Source of the DNA: Armatimonadota bacterium
GTDB taxonomy: Bacteria > Armatimonadota > Hebobacteria > GCA-020354555 > CP070648
Direction: 5' to 3'
DNA: 36,785 nucleotides
Assembly: GCA_035527535.1 (NCBI GenBank)
Contig: DATLAK010000191.1
Coordinates: 1-36,785 of the forward strand
This document shows, in pieces, positions 15,716 to 23,810 of the stretch. The translations under genes and the position numbers were made by a program. Positions within the stretch are counted from its first letter, which is position 1; each line of letters begins with the position of its first letter. The notes beneath the pieces were generated by a model that ran no database searches, was not told where the DNA came from, and saw only the letters and a list, made by a program, of their open reading frames with translations.

Positions 15716-15737
15716 GGGCGCTCCCGTGTGGGCGCCC
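15716..15737. repeat. Hairpin in the convergent gap
   Basis: GGGCGC (15716-15721) pairs with GCGCCC (15732-15737) between the convergent isomerase-like gene and archease. It could help terminate from either side but has no T-run. Confidence 0.35.
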
Positions 15738-15798
15738 ATTCCCTGGGGGCCGGCTCCACCCGGAGCCCGCTCATGGGAACGGAGCCGACGCGCCCGGG

Positions 15799-16263
15799 TC
15801 ACACGTCGAACACCATCTCCGCCGTCCAGTCGCCGCCGGGGGCCGCGGGCGGACACAGGGCGAAGTGGTGGTACGTCACCGCCTTGACCACCGCCCCGCG
15901 GCGGCCAAGGTGCTCGGAATAGCGCTGCCCTCGCGCGGTCGCGCTTAGGCGCCACGGCGCACCCGCCGGCGCCGCCGCCCCTTCCACCTGCACCGAGAAT
16001 TCGCCAAAAACCAGCTTCTCCGTATCGAACAGGAACAGCAGCTCAGCCAGCCACTGCCGCAGCAGCTCCTCGCTGGACGGCGCCTCGATTTCGATCCGGC
16101 GCCGGGTCACGGGGCGCACCGTCCCCAGGTCGAACATGAGATCGAACATGGCGTAAGCGGCGGCGGCGAACACCTCGTCGAGCGTCCGGCCGTAGGCGGT
16201 GGCCGCCTTGTCGGCGGCGTGATCCCGCACCTCGAAGCGATATGGCGGCTGCGCGTCATTCAT
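15799..16263 (-). CDS. Archease family protein
   Basis: 154 residues, standard length. The motifs FEVRDHAADKAATAYGRTLDEVFAAAAYAMFDLM, LLRQWLAELLFLFDTEKLVF, and the closing AVVKAVTYHHFALC and WTAEMVFDV are the archease signature, with the conserved aspartates for Ca2+ in the loops and the C-terminal Asp-Val. Archease activates the RNA ligase RtcB by promoting its guanylylation and multiple turnover. RtcB is not in this window. The start is ATG at 16263, without a strong Shine-Dalgarno. recJ lies 72 nt upstream on the same strand, so a nucleic-acid repair operon is possible. The first position of the usual DHTAD is DHAAD here. Confidence 0.9.
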   Translation of the reverse strand: MNDAQPPYRFEVRDHAADKAATAYGRTLDEVFAAAAYAMFDLMFDLGTVRPVTRRRIEIEAPSSEELLRQWLAELLFLFDTEKLVFGEFSVQVEGAAAPAGAPWRLSATARGQRYSEHLGRRGAVVKAVTYHHFALCPPAAPGGDWTAEMVFDV

Positions 16264-16335
16264 GGTGGAGATCGCTTGAGCGCGCTGCCGCCGCGGCTCG
16301 CTGACCCCGGCGCGAGCGATGACCCCGCGGGGTCG

Positions 16336-18045
16336 CTACAGGGCCAGGTCGCACATTCTCAGCGAGAGCGCACGGCGACCGTTCCATTCGTCTATCTCGG
16401 GTGCGGCGCAGACATCCACCGCGGCCCCAGGCGGGATGCGGTCGGCCAGGTGTCCGCCGCCAAACCAGATGGCGTGCGCCGACTGGGCCCCGTCCCCGAA
16501 GGTCAGACGCAGGTGCTGGTGGTCCCCCCCGCAGGTCTCGCGCGCCTGCACGGTGATGTCGCCGATTGCGATCAGGGGGCGCGGATTGCCGGCGCCGAAG
16601 GGGGACAGGTTGTCCAGCTCGGCGACGACCTCCAGGCTCAGGTCGGCGAGCTGCGCCCAGGCGTCAAATGGGGTCCGGGGAACGAGATCCTCGGGGCCCA
16701 GAGTCGCGGCCGCATGGGCGAGCAACTGGTCGCGGAGCGAGCCGACGTTCTCGGGCGCGACAGACAGCCCCGCGGCCAAGGCATGACCGCCGAAGTCGTC
16801 GAGCAGCGACGAGCAGCGGCAGAGGGCTTCGTACATGTGGAACCCCGGGATGCTGCGCGCGGAGCCCTTGGCGCGCCCGCCGTCGAGGGCGATGAGCACC
16901 ACCGGGCGATGATGGCGCTCGACCAGCCGGGAGGCGACGATGCCGACGACCCCCGGGTGCCAGTCCTCGCGGGCGAGCAGGATCAGGCGCTCGCGCTCGA
17001 GGTCCACCTCGGCCGCGATCAGCTCCTGCGCCGACTCCAGGACGCGGCGTTCCTGCTCCTGGCGCTGCGCGTTGAGGTTGCTGACGTGCTCGGCGAGCCG
17101 GGCGGCCTCGGCCGGATCGGAGGTCAGCAAGAGGGCCGCGGCGACACGCGCGTGGTCGAGCCGGCCGGCGGCGTTGAGGCGCGGAGCGAGTCCGAAGGCG
17201 ATGTTGCGGCTGGTGACGGGCGGAGTAATGGAGGCGCCGCGCAGCAGGGCGGCGATGCCGCACTTGCGCGTCTGGTTGAGAGCGGCCAGGCCATGCCTGA
17301 CCAGCAGGCGGTTTTCCCCGGTGAGGGGGACGACATCGGCGATGGTGCCGATGGCGACGAGATCGAGAAATGCGTGCTCCGCGCCCGCGCGCAAACCGAG
17401 GTCGGCGGCGAGCGCCGCCAGCAGCTTGTAGGCTACCCCGACCCCGGATAGCTCCTTGAAGGGATAGGGGCAGTCCGGCCGCCTGGGATTGAGGACGGCG
17501 GCGGCGGGAGGGAGCGCGGGCGGGGGCTCGTGGTGATCGGTGACGATGACCTCGAGCCCCAGGGCGCGGGCGCGCTCGAGCTCGGCGGTGTCGCTGATGC
17601 CGCAGTCCACGGTCACCAGCAGCTTGACTCCCTCGCGGGCGGCCTGTTCGACGGCCGGCGCGTTGAGGCCGTATCCCTCCTCAATGCGGTGGGGCAGGTA
17701 ATAGTCCACGGTCGCGCCCAGCGCCGACAGGGCGCGCACGAGCAGGGCGGTGGCGGTGATGCCGTCGGCGTCGTAGTCGCCGTAGATGCGGATGGGCAGA
17801 CGGGAGTCGATCGCGCGGCGCAGGGCGGCAACCGCCTGCGACATGTCGCGCATGAGCGAGGGATCGTGGAGGTCGTGGAGGCCGCCGCGCAGGTAGGTCT
17901 GCGCGTGGGCGGCCTCGGTGATGCCGCGGGCGACCAGGGCGCGGGCGACCAGAGGGGCGAGACCGAGGTCGCCGGTCAGACGCGCGCAGGCGTCGGGATC
18001 CGCGGGGAGCTGCTGCCAGACGGCGCCAAGGATGCTGTGTCGCAC
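16336..18045 (-). CDS. recJ: Single-stranded-DNA-specific exonuclease RecJ
   Basis: 569 residues from GTG at 18045, normal for RecJ. The DHH domain has DYDAD (90-94), VDCGISD and VTDHHEPP (DHH at 170-172), and SGVGVAYKLL. The DHHA1 part includes FGGHALAAGLSV and the C-terminal OB-fold (ITVQARETCGGDHQHLRLTF). RecJ degrades single-stranded DNA 5'->3' with Mn2+ or Mg2+ in recombination and mismatch repair. It is followed by archease (72 nt) and preceded by a CDF transporter (64 nt), all leftward, so a three-gene operon is plausible. Confidence 0.93.
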   Translation of the reverse strand: MRHSILGAVWQQLPADPDACARLTGDLGLAPLVARALVARGITEAAHAQTYLRGGLHDLHDPSLMRDMSQAVAALRRAIDSRLPIRIYGDYDADGITATALLVRALSALGATVDYYLPHRIEEGYGLNAPAVEQAAREGVKLLVTVDCGISDTAELERARALGLEVIVTDHHEPPPALPPAAAVLNPRRPDCPYPFKELSGVGVAYKLLAALAADLGLRAGAEHAFLDLVAIGTIADVVPLTGENRLLVRHGLAALNQTRKCGIAALLRGASITPPVTSRNIAFGLAPRLNAAGRLDHARVAAALLLTSDPAEAARLAEHVSNLNAQRQEQERRVLESAQELIAAEVDLERERLILLAREDWHPGVVGIVASRLVERHHRPVVLIALDGGRAKGSARSIPGFHMYEALCRCSSLLDDFGGHALAAGLSVAPENVGSLRDQLLAHAAATLGPEDLVPRTPFDAWAQLADLSLEVVAELDNLSPFGAGNPRPLIAIGDITVQARETCGGDHQHLRLTFGDGAQSAHAIWFGGGHLADRIPPGAAVDVCAAPEIDEWNGRRALSLRMCDLAL

Positions 18046-18109
18046 GAGCTGTTTGGTCCGGCGCGCGCGCTCCGTGCAGCCCGCGCACCAGCGGCAACGG
18101 ACCGCGCGC

Positions 18110-19024
18110 TCAGTCTTGGTGGCCCTCGGGCTCGACGTGGATCAACGCGTGAACATTCGGCAGCGCGCGGCGGATGTCCTCTTCCAGGTGGTCGCACAGC
18201 TGGTGGGCGTCGGAGATGTGGGTGTCGGGGGGCAGGACGAGATGGAGGTCTATGTGGCGCTCGGAGCCGGCGCGGCGCGAGCGCAAGCGGTGGTAGTTGA
18301 CGAACTGCGGGTAGTGCTCGGCGATGAGTCGCTCGATCAGCCGACGCTCGGGCGACGGCAGCATGGCGTCGGTCAACTGGCCGAGTGAGCGTCGGCTGAT
18401 GCCCCATGCCGCATGACTGATGAGCAGGGAGACGATGACCGCGGCCAGGGGGTCAATGAAATGGTCGCCGGGGAGCCCCGCTGCGCGCACGAGGTAGATG
18501 CCGCCCATGCCGACGAGGACCCCGAGGCTGGTGTAAACGTCAGTGCGCAGGTGCCAGGCGTCGGCCTCGAGGGCGGGGGATTCGGTCTCGTCGGCGGCGC
18601 GGAAGAGGACGGTCGAGACGACCACGTTGACGGCCGCCGAGACGAGCATGATGGCGAGCCCGACGAGGGGTAACCGCACCTCGCGGCCGCCGGCGATGAC
18701 GCGAGCGACGGCGATCCAGATGATGGCGACGGCGGCGACGAAGATGAGCGCGCCCTCGATGATCGCGGAGAGGCTCTCGAACTTGCCATGGCCGAAGGGG
18801 TGAGTGACGTCGGCCGGCTGAGAGGCCTTGCGCACCGACCACCACGCCATGGCGGCGGCGACCAGGTCCACCCCCGAGTGGAGCGCCTCGGCGATGACGG
18901 CGATGGAGCCGATGGCCAACCCGACCGCGAGCTTGGCGGCCGTCAGCAAGGAGTTGGAGATCACCGACAGACGGGCAACCCGCGCCTTGAGTTGCCCCTG
19001 TTCGGCCAGCCTATCCGAGTTCAT
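18110..19024 (-). CDS. Cation diffusion facilitator (CDF) metal transporter
   Basis: 304 residues. A six-helix membrane domain begins near residue 22 (SVISNSLLTAAKLAVGLAIG). The helix II metal site reads AEALHSGVDLVAA (HxxxD) and the helix V site WHLRTDVYTSLGVL (HxxxD), with the family signature HPFGHGKFE between. After the membrane part comes the cytoplasmic CTD (LIAEHYPQFVNYHRLRSRRAGSERHIDLHLVLPP ... HVEPEG) with metal-binding His. CDFs export Zn2+, Fe2+, Mn2+ or similar by proton antiport; the HxxxD pair cannot decide the metal. The ATG at 19024 is chosen over a TTG five codons upstream, although no strong Shine-Dalgarno is seen. Confidence 0.93.
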   Translation of the reverse strand: MNSDRLAEQGQLKARVARLSVISNSLLTAAKLAVGLAIGSIAVIAEALHSGVDLVAAAMAWWSVRKASQPADVTHPFGHGKFESLSAIIEGALIFVAAVAIIWIAVARVIAGGREVRLPLVGLAIMLVSAAVNVVVSTVLFRAADETESPALEADAWHLRTDVYTSLGVLVGMGGIYLVRAAGLPGDHFIDPLAAVIVSLLISHAAWGISRRSLGQLTDAMLPSPERRLIERLIAEHYPQFVNYHRLRSRRAGSERHIDLHLVLPPDTHISDAHQLCDHLEEDIRRALPNVHALIHVEPEGHQD

Positions 19025-19117
19025 AAGGCCTGCCAGCAAGCACGAGTTGCGCCGGTTACCGCCGGTGCTGCGGTGCGGGAAATAATCGCGGACATCGGAT
19101 CGTCCGGCCCCCAGCGT

Positions 19118-19147
19118 CTAGCCCGAATTATCCGTGATTCGGGCTAG
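19118..19147. terminator. Hairpin between secF and the CDF gene
   Basis: CTAGCCCGAAT (19118-19128) and ATTCGGGCTAG (19137-19147) form a perfect 11-bp stem with an 8-nt loop. It lies downstream of the CDF start region and upstream of secF's stop on the plus map, so it is in the spacer between the two leftward genes. No T-run follows, so it may instead be an mRNA-stabilising or repeat hairpin. The 19025-19271 gap holds no other feature. Confidence 0.4.
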
Positions 19148-19271
19148 AGCAGGCGAGCAGTGGAACAGGCGAGAAGACCGGAATGGCGAGCCTGCGGTCA
19201 CCTGCTCACCTCAATCGCATGTTTCGTCGCGCAGTGTTCGCAGTGTCTGAACGTATCGTGAATAGTGCGGT

Positions 19272-20417
19272 CTAGTAGCGTTTCTTCCGCTTGGTGGCCT
19301 TCTTGCGCGGCCTGGCCTTGCCCCGCACGGCAGCGTCGGAGGAGGACCCGGCGGCGCCGGCGCCCCAGGGCGCCGGCTCTTCGCGCTGCTCGCGAGCGGC
19401 CGGCGCCGGAGGCGGGGCGAGCGGGGCCGGCGCGGCAGGGCGCGCGACGGGCGCGGGTCGCGCCCCGGCGGGCCGGCGCTTGCGCTCGTCCCGCTGCTTC
19501 CATACGACGAGGAGCTGGCTGGCGTTGAAGATGGAAGAGTAGGTTCCAGAGGCGATGCCGATGAGCAGGGCGAGGGAGAAGTCGCGCAGGGTGGCGCCGC
19601 CCAGGAGGTAAAGCGCGAGAATGGCGAACAGGGCGGGGAGACCGGTGTTGACCGACCGGGCCATGGTTTCCAGCAGGCTGATGTTGGTGGTTTCCGCGAA
19701 AGTCGAGCCCTTGCGCAGCTTGAGGTTTTCCCGGATGCGGTCGAAGATGACCACGGTGTCGTGCACCGAGTAGCCAACGACGGTCAGCACCACCGCCACG
19801 AAGGGGCTGTCGATGCGTTTGCCCAGCAGCGAGAAGGCGCCGATCAGGATGAGCACGTCGTGGGCGAGGGCGACCATGGCGCAGGTCGAGAACTTGTAGT
19901 CGTAGCGGATGATGATCCACAGCGATACCAGGAACAAGCCGACCGTCACCGCCATGATCGCATTGATGACGAGCTCGTGGCTGATGAGCGGCCCGACCAT
20001 TTCGGTGGAGACGAGCTCGACGCCGGGGTAGCGTCGCTGGAGTAGGTCCAGGATTTGCCGCGCCTGGTCCTGGATTTCGGCGTTCATCTCGCCGGATTGC
20101 TGAGATGCGGTCTGGAGATGGAGCAGGATCTGGTTTCTGGGGGCGATGGCGGCGCCGGCGATCTGGATCTCGGCATGTGCGCCGAGCTTCTCCACATCGC
20201 TGCGGATAGCGGCAAGCGCCGGAGCCACTTCCTGCGAGCTGAGCGACTTCCCTAACTGGTAGGTGAGCTGGCCGCCGGCGGTAAAGTCAATGCCGAACGC
20301 CAGGCCGCGCGTGACCAGAGAGTAGACGCCGATGACGATGATGAAGAGGGACAGGGCGAACCAGTAGTTGCGCAGGCCCACCAGGTCCCATTTGCGCCCT
20401 CGAAATAGTTCGACCAA
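19272..20417 (-). CDS. secF: Protein translocase subunit SecF
   Basis: 381 residues from TTG at 20417, which has GGAGG 5 nt upstream; the frame is open to 20480 but that part is repeat sequence. One N-terminal transmembrane segment (FALSLFIIVIGVYSL) precedes a periplasmic domain and five more transmembrane segments, with GIDFTAGGQLTYQLG and the family motif VVGYSVHDTVVIFDRIRENL. SecDF uses the proton gradient to pull preproteins from the SecYEG channel. The C-terminal 70 residues are an Ala/Pro-rich tail ending in RPRKKATKRKKRY, which is absent in usual SecF. It follows secD after about 90 bp. Confidence 0.92.
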   Translation of the reverse strand: MVELFRGRKWDLVGLRNYWFALSLFIIVIGVYSLVTRGLAFGIDFTAGGQLTYQLGKSLSSQEVAPALAAIRSDVEKLGAHAEIQIAGAAIAPRNQILLHLQTASQQSGEMNAEIQDQARQILDLLQRRYPGVELVSTEMVGPLISHELVINAIMAVTVGLFLVSLWIIIRYDYKFSTCAMVALAHDVLILIGAFSLLGKRIDSPFVAVVLTVVGYSVHDTVVIFDRIRENLKLRKGSTFAETTNISLLETMARSVNTGLPALFAILALYLLGGATLRDFSLALLIGIASGTYSSIFNASQLLVVWKQRDERKRRPAGARPAPVARPAAPAPLAPPPAPAAREQREEPAPWGAGAAGSSSDAAVRGKARPRKKATKRKKRY

Positions 20418-20453
20418 AATGACCTCCGAACCGTTGTCCGCAGCCCGTGGTCG

Positions 20454-20504
20454 GTGGTCCGTGTGATGCGGACGACGCACCGCGCAGCGCGCACCACGGA
20501 CTAC
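20454..20504. repeat. Hairpin in the secD-secF spacer
   Basis: GTGGTCCGTG (20454-20463) faces CACGGACTAC (20495-20504) with one mismatch, enclosing further GC-rich inverted words. It belongs to the dispersed hairpin repeats and splits what would usually be a tight secD-secF pair. Confidence 0.5.
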
Positions 20505-20507
20505 CCA

Positions 20508-22169
20508 TCACACCCCAAACCACCAGAGCTTCTTGGCGAAGCTGGTGTTGGTGGTGATGTTGATAAAGAGCCGGGTGATGGTGACCGCGGTAAACAGGCT
20601 GCACACGACGCCGATGAGCAGGATGATGGCGAAGCCCTTGATAGCGGCGGTGCCCAGGCCGATTAGGACGATGGCGGTGAGGATGCTGCAAACATTGGAG
20701 TCGAGGATGGCGGTCCAGGCGCGGTTGAAGCCGGCCTCGACGGCGCTCTTGAGGGTTTTCTGGGAGCGCAGTTCTTCCTTGAGGCGCTCGAAGATGATGA
20801 CGTTGGCGTCCACCGCAGTGGCGATGGAAAGGACGGCGCCGAAGATGCCGGGCAGGGTCAGGGTCGCGTTGAAGAGCTTGAGCACCGCCAGCAGCAGCAA
20901 GCAGTAGATCACGAGCGCCAGGTCCGCCAGCAGCCCCGGCAGGCGGTAGTAGAGAGCCATGAACGCCAGCACGAACACCAGGCCGACCAGCCCCGCCCAC
21001 AGGCTGCGGGTGAGCGAGTCCTTGCCCAGGGTGGCGCTGACGGTGCGATTCTCCTCCACGTCGAGCGGGATGGGCAGGGCGCCGGAGTTGAGCAGCACCG
21101 CCAACTGCTGCGCCTCGCGGGTGCTGCCGATGCCCTCGATCTGGCCGTCGTTGCGGATGGCGGAACGCACCACCGGCGCCGAGATGATCTCATTGTCGAG
21201 GACGATGGCCAAGATGTGGTCCTTGTGCGCCTTGGTGAATTTCCAGAACGCGTCGCCGCCCTCCCGCTTGAAGTGGAATTTGACCACCGGAAAGCCGGAG
21301 GCGTCGGGCTCCACCCGCGAGTTCGGTTGCAGTTGATCGCCGCGCACGATCACCGGCGACGCGGCGATCACCTGCGCCTGGGGCACCTCCAGGCCGGCCT
21401 CGTCGGTGAAATAGACCTTGAGCGCCAGGGGGGAGTCGGGGTCGGGCTCGGCCTTGAGCTCGTACTTGGGCGGGACGTGGCGGAACTCGAGCTGGGCGGT
21501 GCTGCGAATGACGTTGAGCGCCCGCTCGGGATCGGTGATGCCGGGGAGCTTGACGATGATCTTGTCGTCGCCCTGGGTCTGCAGCACCGCCTCGGCCAGG
21601 CCCAGCTTGTTGACCCGCTGCTCAAGAATGGTCTTGACCTGGCGCAGCATGGTGGGAGTCATGCTCTTGAGGTCGGCTTTGCGCGCGCTGATCTTGCCGT
21701 ACCGCTCCCCCAGCCCCTTTTGCAGGCGGGCGAGGATCAGCTCTCGGTAGCGGTCAGCCTGTTGCTTGCTGTCGGCCTGCAGGCGCACCGTCATGGACTT
21801 GGTGGCGATGTCCACCGAGGGGAGGGACCCCAGGTCGAGGGTGGCCAGCAGGTCGGCGAACATGCCCTGGGCCGCGACCCGGTCATCCTCGCGGGGGGCG
21901 ATCGCCTGGTCGAACTCGTAGGTCAGCAGCGCCTGGCTGCGGGCCTTGAGTACGACGTGAATGCCCCCGCGCAGGTCGTGGCCGAGGTTGAGCACCGGCG
22001 TCGGCGGATAGAGGTAGAGCCGGCCGAGCTGGAGGGCGGGCGTGACCTTCTCCTCCGCGCGCAGGGGATTGGTGCGCGGGCTGAAGCGGATCGGCTCGAA
22101 CACGATCTGGAAAGACGTGATAACGAGCACGATGATGGCGATGCTCCAGGCTCGGGTGCGCGCTTGCAT
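20508..22169 (-). CDS. secD: Protein translocase subunit SecD
   Basis: 553 residues. One N-terminal transmembrane segment (AWSIAIIVLVITSFQIVF) is followed by the conserved LGHDLRGGIHVVLKA, a long P1 periplasmic domain with MLRQVKTILEQRVNKLGLAE and ALPIPLDVEENRTVSATLGKDSL, then five transmembrane segments with VLSIATAVDANVIIFERLKEEL and LIGVVCSLFTAVTITRLF. The partner is SecF, directly downstream. Start ATG at 22169 has GAGG 5 nt upstream. A perfect consensus promoter lies just upstream, with a hairpin and T-run between it and the start. No yajC gene is adjacent. Confidence 0.94.
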   Translation of the reverse strand: MQARTRAWSIAIIVLVITSFQIVFEPIRFSPRTNPLRAEEKVTPALQLGRLYLYPPTPVLNLGHDLRGGIHVVLKARSQALLTYEFDQAIAPREDDRVAAQGMFADLLATLDLGSLPSVDIATKSMTVRLQADSKQQADRYRELILARLQKGLGERYGKISARKADLKSMTPTMLRQVKTILEQRVNKLGLAEAVLQTQGDDKIIVKLPGITDPERALNVIRSTAQLEFRHVPPKYELKAEPDPDSPLALKVYFTDEAGLEVPQAQVIAASPVIVRGDQLQPNSRVEPDASGFPVVKFHFKREGGDAFWKFTKAHKDHILAIVLDNEIISAPVVRSAIRNDGQIEGIGSTREAQQLAVLLNSGALPIPLDVEENRTVSATLGKDSLTRSLWAGLVGLVFVLAFMALYYRLPGLLADLALVIYCLLLLAVLKLFNATLTLPGIFGAVLSIATAVDANVIIFERLKEELRSQKTLKSAVEAGFNRAWTAILDSNVCSILTAIVLIGLGTAAIKGFAIILLIGVVCSLFTAVTITRLFINITTNTSFAKKLWWFGV

Positions 22170-22190
22170 GAGAACCTCGCGACGGCTAAC

Positions 22191-22219
22191 AGAAAAACTC
22201 CGAAGCCATTGGCTTCGGA
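22191..22219 (-). terminator. Terminator-like hairpin in the secD leader
   Basis: On the minus strand TCCGAAGC-CAATG-GCTTCGGA (8 bp, 5-nt loop), then G and TTTTT (22197-22193). It lies about 7 nt after the -10 box and about 20 nt before the secD start, so it begins at or just after the transcription start. A stem this close to the 5' end may stabilise the transcript or attenuate it. Confidence 0.6.
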
Positions 22220-22226
22220 TTGTGGA

Positions 22227-22255
22227 ATTATAGCGAATCGCCGGGAGCTTGTCAA
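22227..22255 (-). promoter_or_regulatory. Perfect-consensus sigma-70 promoter of secD
   Basis: On the minus strand TTGACA (22255-22250), exactly 17 bp, then TATAAT (22232-22227). Both hexamers are exact consensus, rare in so GC-rich a region. The transcript would start near 22220 and run into the leader hairpin at 22219-22191, then secD and secF. Confidence 0.85.
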
Positions 22256-22319
22256 TCGCAATCGGGGCTGACCGTTACCCGCCTTGCGCTATTGCGCAGG
22301 CGAGACCCTTCGCTAACGC

Positions 22320-22465
22320 GGCTAGGTCGCGGAGCGACCGCCGTGTCCCTAGGTCAGAGACCGGGATGGCGGCCCAAGGTGGCTAGGTGGCTCCGCCACC
22401 GCCACGGCGGTCTGCAGAGCAGACCTAGCCGCCTAGCCAGCGGCCCTCCGGGCCTAGCCACTCAC
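22320..22465. repeat. CTAG-flanked multi-hairpin repeat array
   Basis: The 500-bp gap between secD and the permease gene holds this array plus the repeat and promoter below. Inside are GGTCGC-GGA-GCGACC, GGTGGC-TCC-GCCACC, CCGCC-AC-GGCGG, GGTCTGC-AGA-GCAGACC and GGCCC-TCC-GGGCC, separated by GGCTAGG/CCTAGCC words. Each hairpin has different arms that still pair perfectly. Copies with other arms lie at 28699-28746 and 28837-28883. Confidence 0.75.
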
Positions 22466-22485
22466 AGTGACAACGGTCTGGTGGT

Positions 22486-22530
22486 GTCATTCTGAACGGA
22501 GCGTGCCCGCGCGAAGTGAAGAATCTCGCT
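22486..22530. repeat. GTCATTCCGAG-family repeat copy
   Basis: GTCATTCTGAA (22486-22496) and GAATCTC near 22520 match one half of the unit seen at 5473 and 6211; no inverted partner is present here, so it is a solo arm. Confidence 0.55.
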
Positions 22531-22596
22531 GCGGCCTGATCGGAAACTGGGTAACCGTGAGCGATCGGGGCCGGCTTGATCGGGGCCGGCCTTCGA

Positions 22597-22626
22597 TTGA
22601 CAGGCTCCGGCTTGGGCGGCTACAAT
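22597..22626 (+). promoter_or_regulatory. Sigma-70 promoter of the PerM-like gene
   Basis: TTGACA (22597-22602), 18 bp, TACAAT (22621-22626). The first transcribed base would be near 22633, about 35 nt before the start codon. Confidence 0.7.
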
Positions 22627-22667
22627 CTGGCCGTCGCCGCCGCGGGGCGCACAAAGAGGTGAGGGCG

Positions 22668-23780
22668 TTGCAGAGTCCCCCGGAACAGCGCCGGTTGTCG
22701 CCCGCCGCCGCCGTCGTCATCCTGGTCTTCGTGCTGCTGCTGATCAGCCGCACCGTGCGGCTGCTGTGGGTGCCGATCCAGTTCTTCATCATCGCCTCGC
22801 TGGTCGCGCTGGCGCTGAGCCACCCCGTCAACTGGCTGCAGCGGCGCCGGGTGCCCCGCCTGGTCGCCATTATCGTCCTGCTCGCCCTGGTCCTGGCGGC
22901 GATCGGCGCCTTCGCCGGCGTCTTCCTGCCGCCCCTCACCCGGCAGGCGGCGGACCTGGTGGACAACCTCCCCACCTACTGGCAGGGTATCAGCGCCCGC
23001 CTGCAGGACATCACGCGCCACTATCCGTGGATCCAGGAGCGCATCAGCGAGCTGGACGTCTCCCGTGAGACGACGCGGCGCTTGCAGGACATCGTGTCCG
23101 CGGGCTGGCAGTTCGCGGTCGGCGTGGCCGGGGCGGTGATGCTGGCGCTGCTGCTGATCATCACCGTCGTCTTCATGCTCGCCAATCCGCGGCCGCTGAT
23201 CAACGGCCTGGTCGGGGTGGTACCGGAGCCGTGGGACGCGCAGGCGCGGCGCATCGGCGCGCTGCTTGCCGTCCGCCTGCGCGCCTGGATCCGGGGCCTC
23301 ATCGTCCTCGGCGCCGTCATCGGGGTCGCGGTCGGCATCGGGCTGTGGGCGCTGGGGGTGCGCTACGCGGTGCTGTTCGGAGTGCTGGCGGGGGTGCTGG
23401 AGATGGTGCCCACCGTCGGGCCGGTGCTGTCAGCGATTCCGCCCATCCTGGTCGCGCTCGCCGGGGAACCCATCCGCGCGCTGTGGGTGCTGCTGCTGTT
23501 CATTGGCGTGCAGCAGGTGGAGAACACGCTGTTGGTGCCGCTGGTGATGCGGCGCCAGCTGCAATTGCACCCGGTGTCCACCATCCTCGGCTTCATCGCC
23601 CTGGGCACGCTGTTCGGCGTCTTCGGGGCGATCATCGCCGTGCCCACGGTGGCGTGCCTCAAGGTGCTCTACGACGAGGTTTACTACCCCTGGGCCCACC
23701 CGGCCGCCGCGGCGAAGGCCGCCGCCGCGGCGCCGCCTGAGGAAGCTCCCGCCGCGCAGGAAGCGGATGCGGAATCCTGA
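22668..23780 (+). CDS. AI-2E / PerM family permease
   Basis: 370 residues. Eight or so hydrophobic segments: two near the N-terminus (AAAVVILVFVLLLISRTV, then PIQFFIIASLVALALS), then a cytoplasmic/amphipathic stretch (LTRQAADLVDNLPTYWQGIS ... SRETTRRLQDIV), then the conserved PerM block (AVMLALLLIITVVFMLANP, VEMVPTVGPVLSAIPPILVA-like segment, VQQVENTLLVPLVM, GFIALGTLFGVFGAIIAVP). The family exports or exchanges small molecules or ions; autoinducer-2 export is proven only for some. An Ala/Glu-rich tail of about 30 residues closes it. TTG at 22668 is preferred, with AGAGGTGAGG upstream; GTG at 22659 is nearly as good. Confidence 0.88.
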   Translation: MQSPPEQRRLSPAAAVVILVFVLLLISRTVRLLWVPIQFFIIASLVALALSHPVNWLQRRRVPRLVAIIVLLALVLAAIGAFAGVFLPPLTRQAADLVDNLPTYWQGISARLQDITRHYPWIQERISELDVSRETTRRLQDIVSAGWQFAVGVAGAVMLALLLIITVVFMLANPRPLINGLVGVVPEPWDAQARRIGALLAVRLRAWIRGLIVLGAVIGVAVGIGLWALGVRYAVLFGVLAGVLEMVPTVGPVLSAIPPILVALAGEPIRALWVLLLFIGVQQVENTLLVPLVMRRQLQLHPVSTILGFIALGTLFGVFGAIIAVPTVACLKVLYDEVYYPWAHPAAAAKAAAAAPPEEAPAAQEADAES

Positions 23781-23810
23781 CCGCCGGGTCGGTGCGCGCG
23801 CCCTGCGCGC

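Noticed and set aside
19118-19147. A confident intrinsic terminator for secDF
   Set aside because: The stem is perfect but lacks a T-run, so it is listed only with low confidence.
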